From NCBI GenBank assembly GCA_017964345.1, contig JAGCSD010000177.1, positions 1-5,742 of the forward strand: DNA of 5,742 nucleotides. Reading direction: 5' to 3'. Shown one piece after another: positions 3,934-5,742 of the stretch. How positions within the stretch are numbered: position 1 is the first letter of the stretch; each line of letters starts with the position of its first letter. The position numbers and the translations under genes are program-made. This stretch comes from Clostridia bacterium. Its GTDB lineage: Bacteria; Bacillota; Clostridia; Christensenellales; QALW01. A model generated the notes under the pieces. The model was not told the DNA's origin, did no database searches, and saw only the letters and a list, made by a program, of their open reading frames with translations.

Positions 3934-4572
3934 ATGAGCAGAAGTTTATACAGCGTCATTTTGATGGACGAGGTCGTGCGCGAGGTTGACCGGCTCGCCA
4001 TGCTGCAGGGTACGAACCGCTCCAATTTGATCAATCAGATCTTAGCGGAGGCGGTTTCCTACACGACGCCGGAAATGCGCATCAACACCATCTTCAAAAC
4101 CATTGAGGAACAGCTTTACGGCAACGATATGGTGACGTATATCGCGCCGCATCAAAGCACAATGAGTCTGAAAAGCAGTCTGGAATACCGCTACCGACCG
4201 ACGATCAAGTACGAGGTGGAGCTTTATCGCGACCGTGACGAGGGCGGTATCGGGCAGCTCAGTGTGATTTTCCGTACGCAGTCGCGCGAACTGCTGACGC
4301 AGATGGACCGTTTCTTCCGTCTGTGGTCGCATATCGAAAAGGAACTTCGTCCGAGCGAGGATATTCGTTATGCGCTTTATGACGGACGCTTCCTGCGCAG
4401 TATCCAGGTGGACGAAGGGCGCAACTACACGTCACAGGAGCTGGCGGACGCCATTTCGCGTTATATTAAACTGTTCGACAACAGCATGAAAGCGTTTTTG
4501 GCGGGCACGCGGGGGGAAGAGGACCTGCGCGCCGCCTTGAAAGCCTATTTGCAGGAATCCGTTTTGATTTAA
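3934..4572 (+). CDS. Ribbon-helix-helix domain protein, probable transcriptional regulator preceding clpB
   Basis: This 212-residue protein starts with a CopG/Arc-type ribbon-helix-helix DNA-binding fold: a beta strand at about 4-12 (SLYSVILMD), helix 1 at 13-26 and helix 2 at 28-42 ([15 protein letters not shown]), with the usual NRSNLI turn. RHH domains dimerise and insert the strand in the major groove. The remaining 170 residues are not a domain I recognise; they are charged, rich in Arg, Glu and Tyr, with strand-like segments at 89-97 and 107-115 and helices near 118-137, 167-189 and 194-208. The start is fixed by AAGGAGG (3920-3926) seven bases upstream. Its TAA overlaps the clpB ribosome site, so the two genes form a tight operon. 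A role in controlling clpB or its own promoter is inferred from position. Confidence 0.8.
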   Translation: MSRSLYSVILMDEVVREVDRLAMLQGTNRSNLINQILAEAVSYTTPEMRINTIFKTIEEQLYGNDMVTYIAPHQSTMSLKSSLEYRYRPTIKYEVELYRDRDEGGIGQLSVIFRTQSRELLTQMDRFFRLWSHIEKELRPSEDIRYALYDGRFLRSIQVDEGRNYTSQELADAISRYIKLFDNSMKAFLAGTRGEEDLRAALKAYLQESVLI

Positions 4573-4585
4573 GGAGGGATCTTCC

Positions 4586-5742
4586 ATGACCGATAAATTG
4601 ACGCAGAAAACCATTGAGGCGATCCAGACGGCGCAGCGGATCGCGATCGAAAACGACAACATGAACATTGCGCCCGAACATATCGCTTACGCGCTTCTCG
4701 ACCAGGACGGCGGCTTGATCCGCAGCCTGTTCGACAAAATGGGTGTCGATACCGAGCAGGTGCTGGCGGCATTGAATCAAGCGATCGACGCCTTGCCCAA
4801 GGTGACCGGCAGCGGCAGAGAGCCGGATAAAATTTATGTGGCGCCGGAAACCGACAAAATTCTCGCGCAGGCGGAAAAGGAAGCAAAAAAGAACGGTGAC
4901 GAATACGTTTCGGTTGAACATCTGTTCGCCGGCATTCTGGCATCGCCCACGCCCAAGCTGAAGGAGATTTTCCGGCGTTATGCCATAAGCGAGAAAGCAT
5001 TTCATGAAAAACTATCGCAAGTCAAAGCGGGACAGAAAGTGACGAGCGATAACCCCGAGGGCACATATGACGCGCTGAACAAATACGGCTTTGACTTAGT
5101 AGAACGCGCCAAAGAGGGCAAGCTCGATCCCGTGATCGGGCGCGACGCGGAGATCCGCAACGTCGTGCGCATTTTGTCGCGCAAAACCAAAAACAACCCG
5201 GTATTGATCGGTGAGCCCGGCGTAGGTAAGACCGCCGTGGTGGAAGGCTTGGCTCAGCGGATCGTGCGCGGCGACGTGCCGGAGGGCTTAAAGGACAAAA
5301 CGATTTTCGCCTTGGACATGGGCTCCTTGATCGCGGGCGCGAAGTTCCGCGGCGAATTTGAGGAGCGGTTAAAAGCCGTTCTGAACGAGATCAAGAGCAG
5401 TGAGGGCAGGATCCTCTTGTTCATCGACGAATTGCATACCATTGTGGGCGCGGGCAAAACCGAGGGAGCCATGGACGCGGGCAATCTGTTAAAGCCCATG
5501 CTGGCGCGGGGCGAACTGCACTGCATCGGCGCCACTACGCTGGACGAATACCGCAAGTATATCGAAAAAGACGCCGCGCTGGAACGCAGATTCCAGCCGG
5601 TACAGGTCGATGAGCCGACGGTAGAAGATACGATCTCCATTCTGCGCGGACTGGATGAGCGGTATGAGATCTTCCACGGCGTGCAGATCCACGACAGCGC
5701 GCTCGTGGCGGCGGCAACGCTGTCCGACCGCTACATCACCGA
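4586..5742 (+). CDS. clpB: ATP-dependent chaperone ClpB, N-terminal part, truncated by window edge
   Basis: ClpB is a cytosolic hexameric AAA+ disaggregase that threads aggregated proteins through its pore together with DnaK. The visible 385 residues cover the N domain (about 1-145), with its two Clp repeats, and most of the first AAA+ domain: [10 protein letters not shown] at 181-190, Walker A GEPGVGKT at 209-216, pore-loop [11 protein letters not shown] at 251-261, Walker B LLFIDE at 277-282, the sensor-1 segment IGATT at 314-318, and the arginine-finger region ERRF at 333-336. The pore aromatic is Phe rather than the common Tyr. A DGGLIR-type ClpB N domain favours ClpB over ClpC/ClpE, but the middle domain that would prove it lies beyond the edge. 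The ribosome site AAGGAGGG (4571-4578) overlaps the upstream stop, 13 bp between genes. Confidence 0.95.
   Translation, partial: MTDKLTQKTIEAIQTAQRIAIENDNMNIAPEHIAYALLDQDGGLIRSLFDKMGVDTEQVLAALNQAIDALPKVTGSGREPDKIYVAPETDKILAQAEKEAKKNGDEYVSVEHLFAGILASPTPKLKEIFRRYAISEKAFHEKLSQVKAGQKVTSDNPEGTYDALNKYGFDLVERAKEGKLDPVIGRDAEIRNVVRILSRKTKNNPVLIGEPGVGKTAVVEGLAQRIVRGDVPEGLKDKTIFALDMGSLIAGAKFRGEFEERLKAVLNEIKSSEGRILLFIDELHTIVGAGKTEGAMDAGNLLKPMLARGELHCIGATTLDEYRKYIEKDAALERRFQPVQVDEPTVEDTISILRGLDERYEIFHGVQIHDSALVAAATLSDRYIT

Noticed and set aside
3269..3989. Plus-strand open frames through the repeat region (131 and 164 codons).
   Set aside because: No ribosome site, no promoter in the right place, no recognisable protein content, and the second overlaps the RHH gene in another frame.

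Overview
The window looks like a chromosomal stretch from a low-to-moderate GC Firmicute of the class Clostridia. This rests on strong AGGAGG-type ribosome binding sites, a lysine (L-box) riboswitch with an intrinsic terminator, sigma-A-type promoters, and a lipoprotein-type amino-acid ABC transporter. No genus can be assigned from the sequence alone.

Layout. (1) Positions 1-544 hold the C-terminal part of a class-III aminotransferase, most likely acetylornithine aminotransferase (ArgD). (2) Positions 571-852 hold a promoter, a lysine riboswitch aptamer and a terminator. They form the leader of a three-gene polar amino-acid ABC transporter operon: lipoprotein binding protein (870-1724), permease (1728-2531) and ATPase (2528-3262). 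The riboswitch makes lysine the most probable substrate. (3) Positions 3263-3750 contain no ordinary gene. The minus strand carries a strong promoter (TTGACT, 17 bp, TGC-TATAAT, with an A/T-rich upstream tract), then four tandem micro-ORFs of 14, 14, 13 and 7 codons, then a bidirectional intrinsic terminator shared with the transporter operon. (4) From 3876 a plus-strand promoter drives a ribbon-helix-helix protein gene (3934-4572) and, 13 bp later, the ClpB disaggregase gene (4586 to beyond the right edge).

The most unusual object is the micro-ORF array. The four peptides are MILIRAVVLAGAVG, MKLIRAVYRTGVLA, MKMIRAVTLAGVV and MVQIRAV. Each has a Shine-Dalgarno sequence, and all share M-x-x-I-R-A-V. 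Within the four I-R-A-V codons every difference between copies is a synonymous third-position change, and all four CGN Arg codons and all four GCN Ala codons occur once each. Between the ORFs the predicted RNA alternates two hairpin types: one with the stop codon in its loop, and one that pairs the next ribosome binding site with sequence just after the previous hairpin. Both types keep their pairing while their bases vary. This pattern suggests selection on the peptides and on the RNA fold together. I do not recognise it as a named system, and its function is open.

In the transporter operon, high lysine should favour termination at 821-852 and low lysine should permit expression of all three genes. 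The RHH-clpB pair is arranged as an operon in which the RHH protein may control its own promoter and clpB; a set of direct repeats just upstream is a candidate operator.
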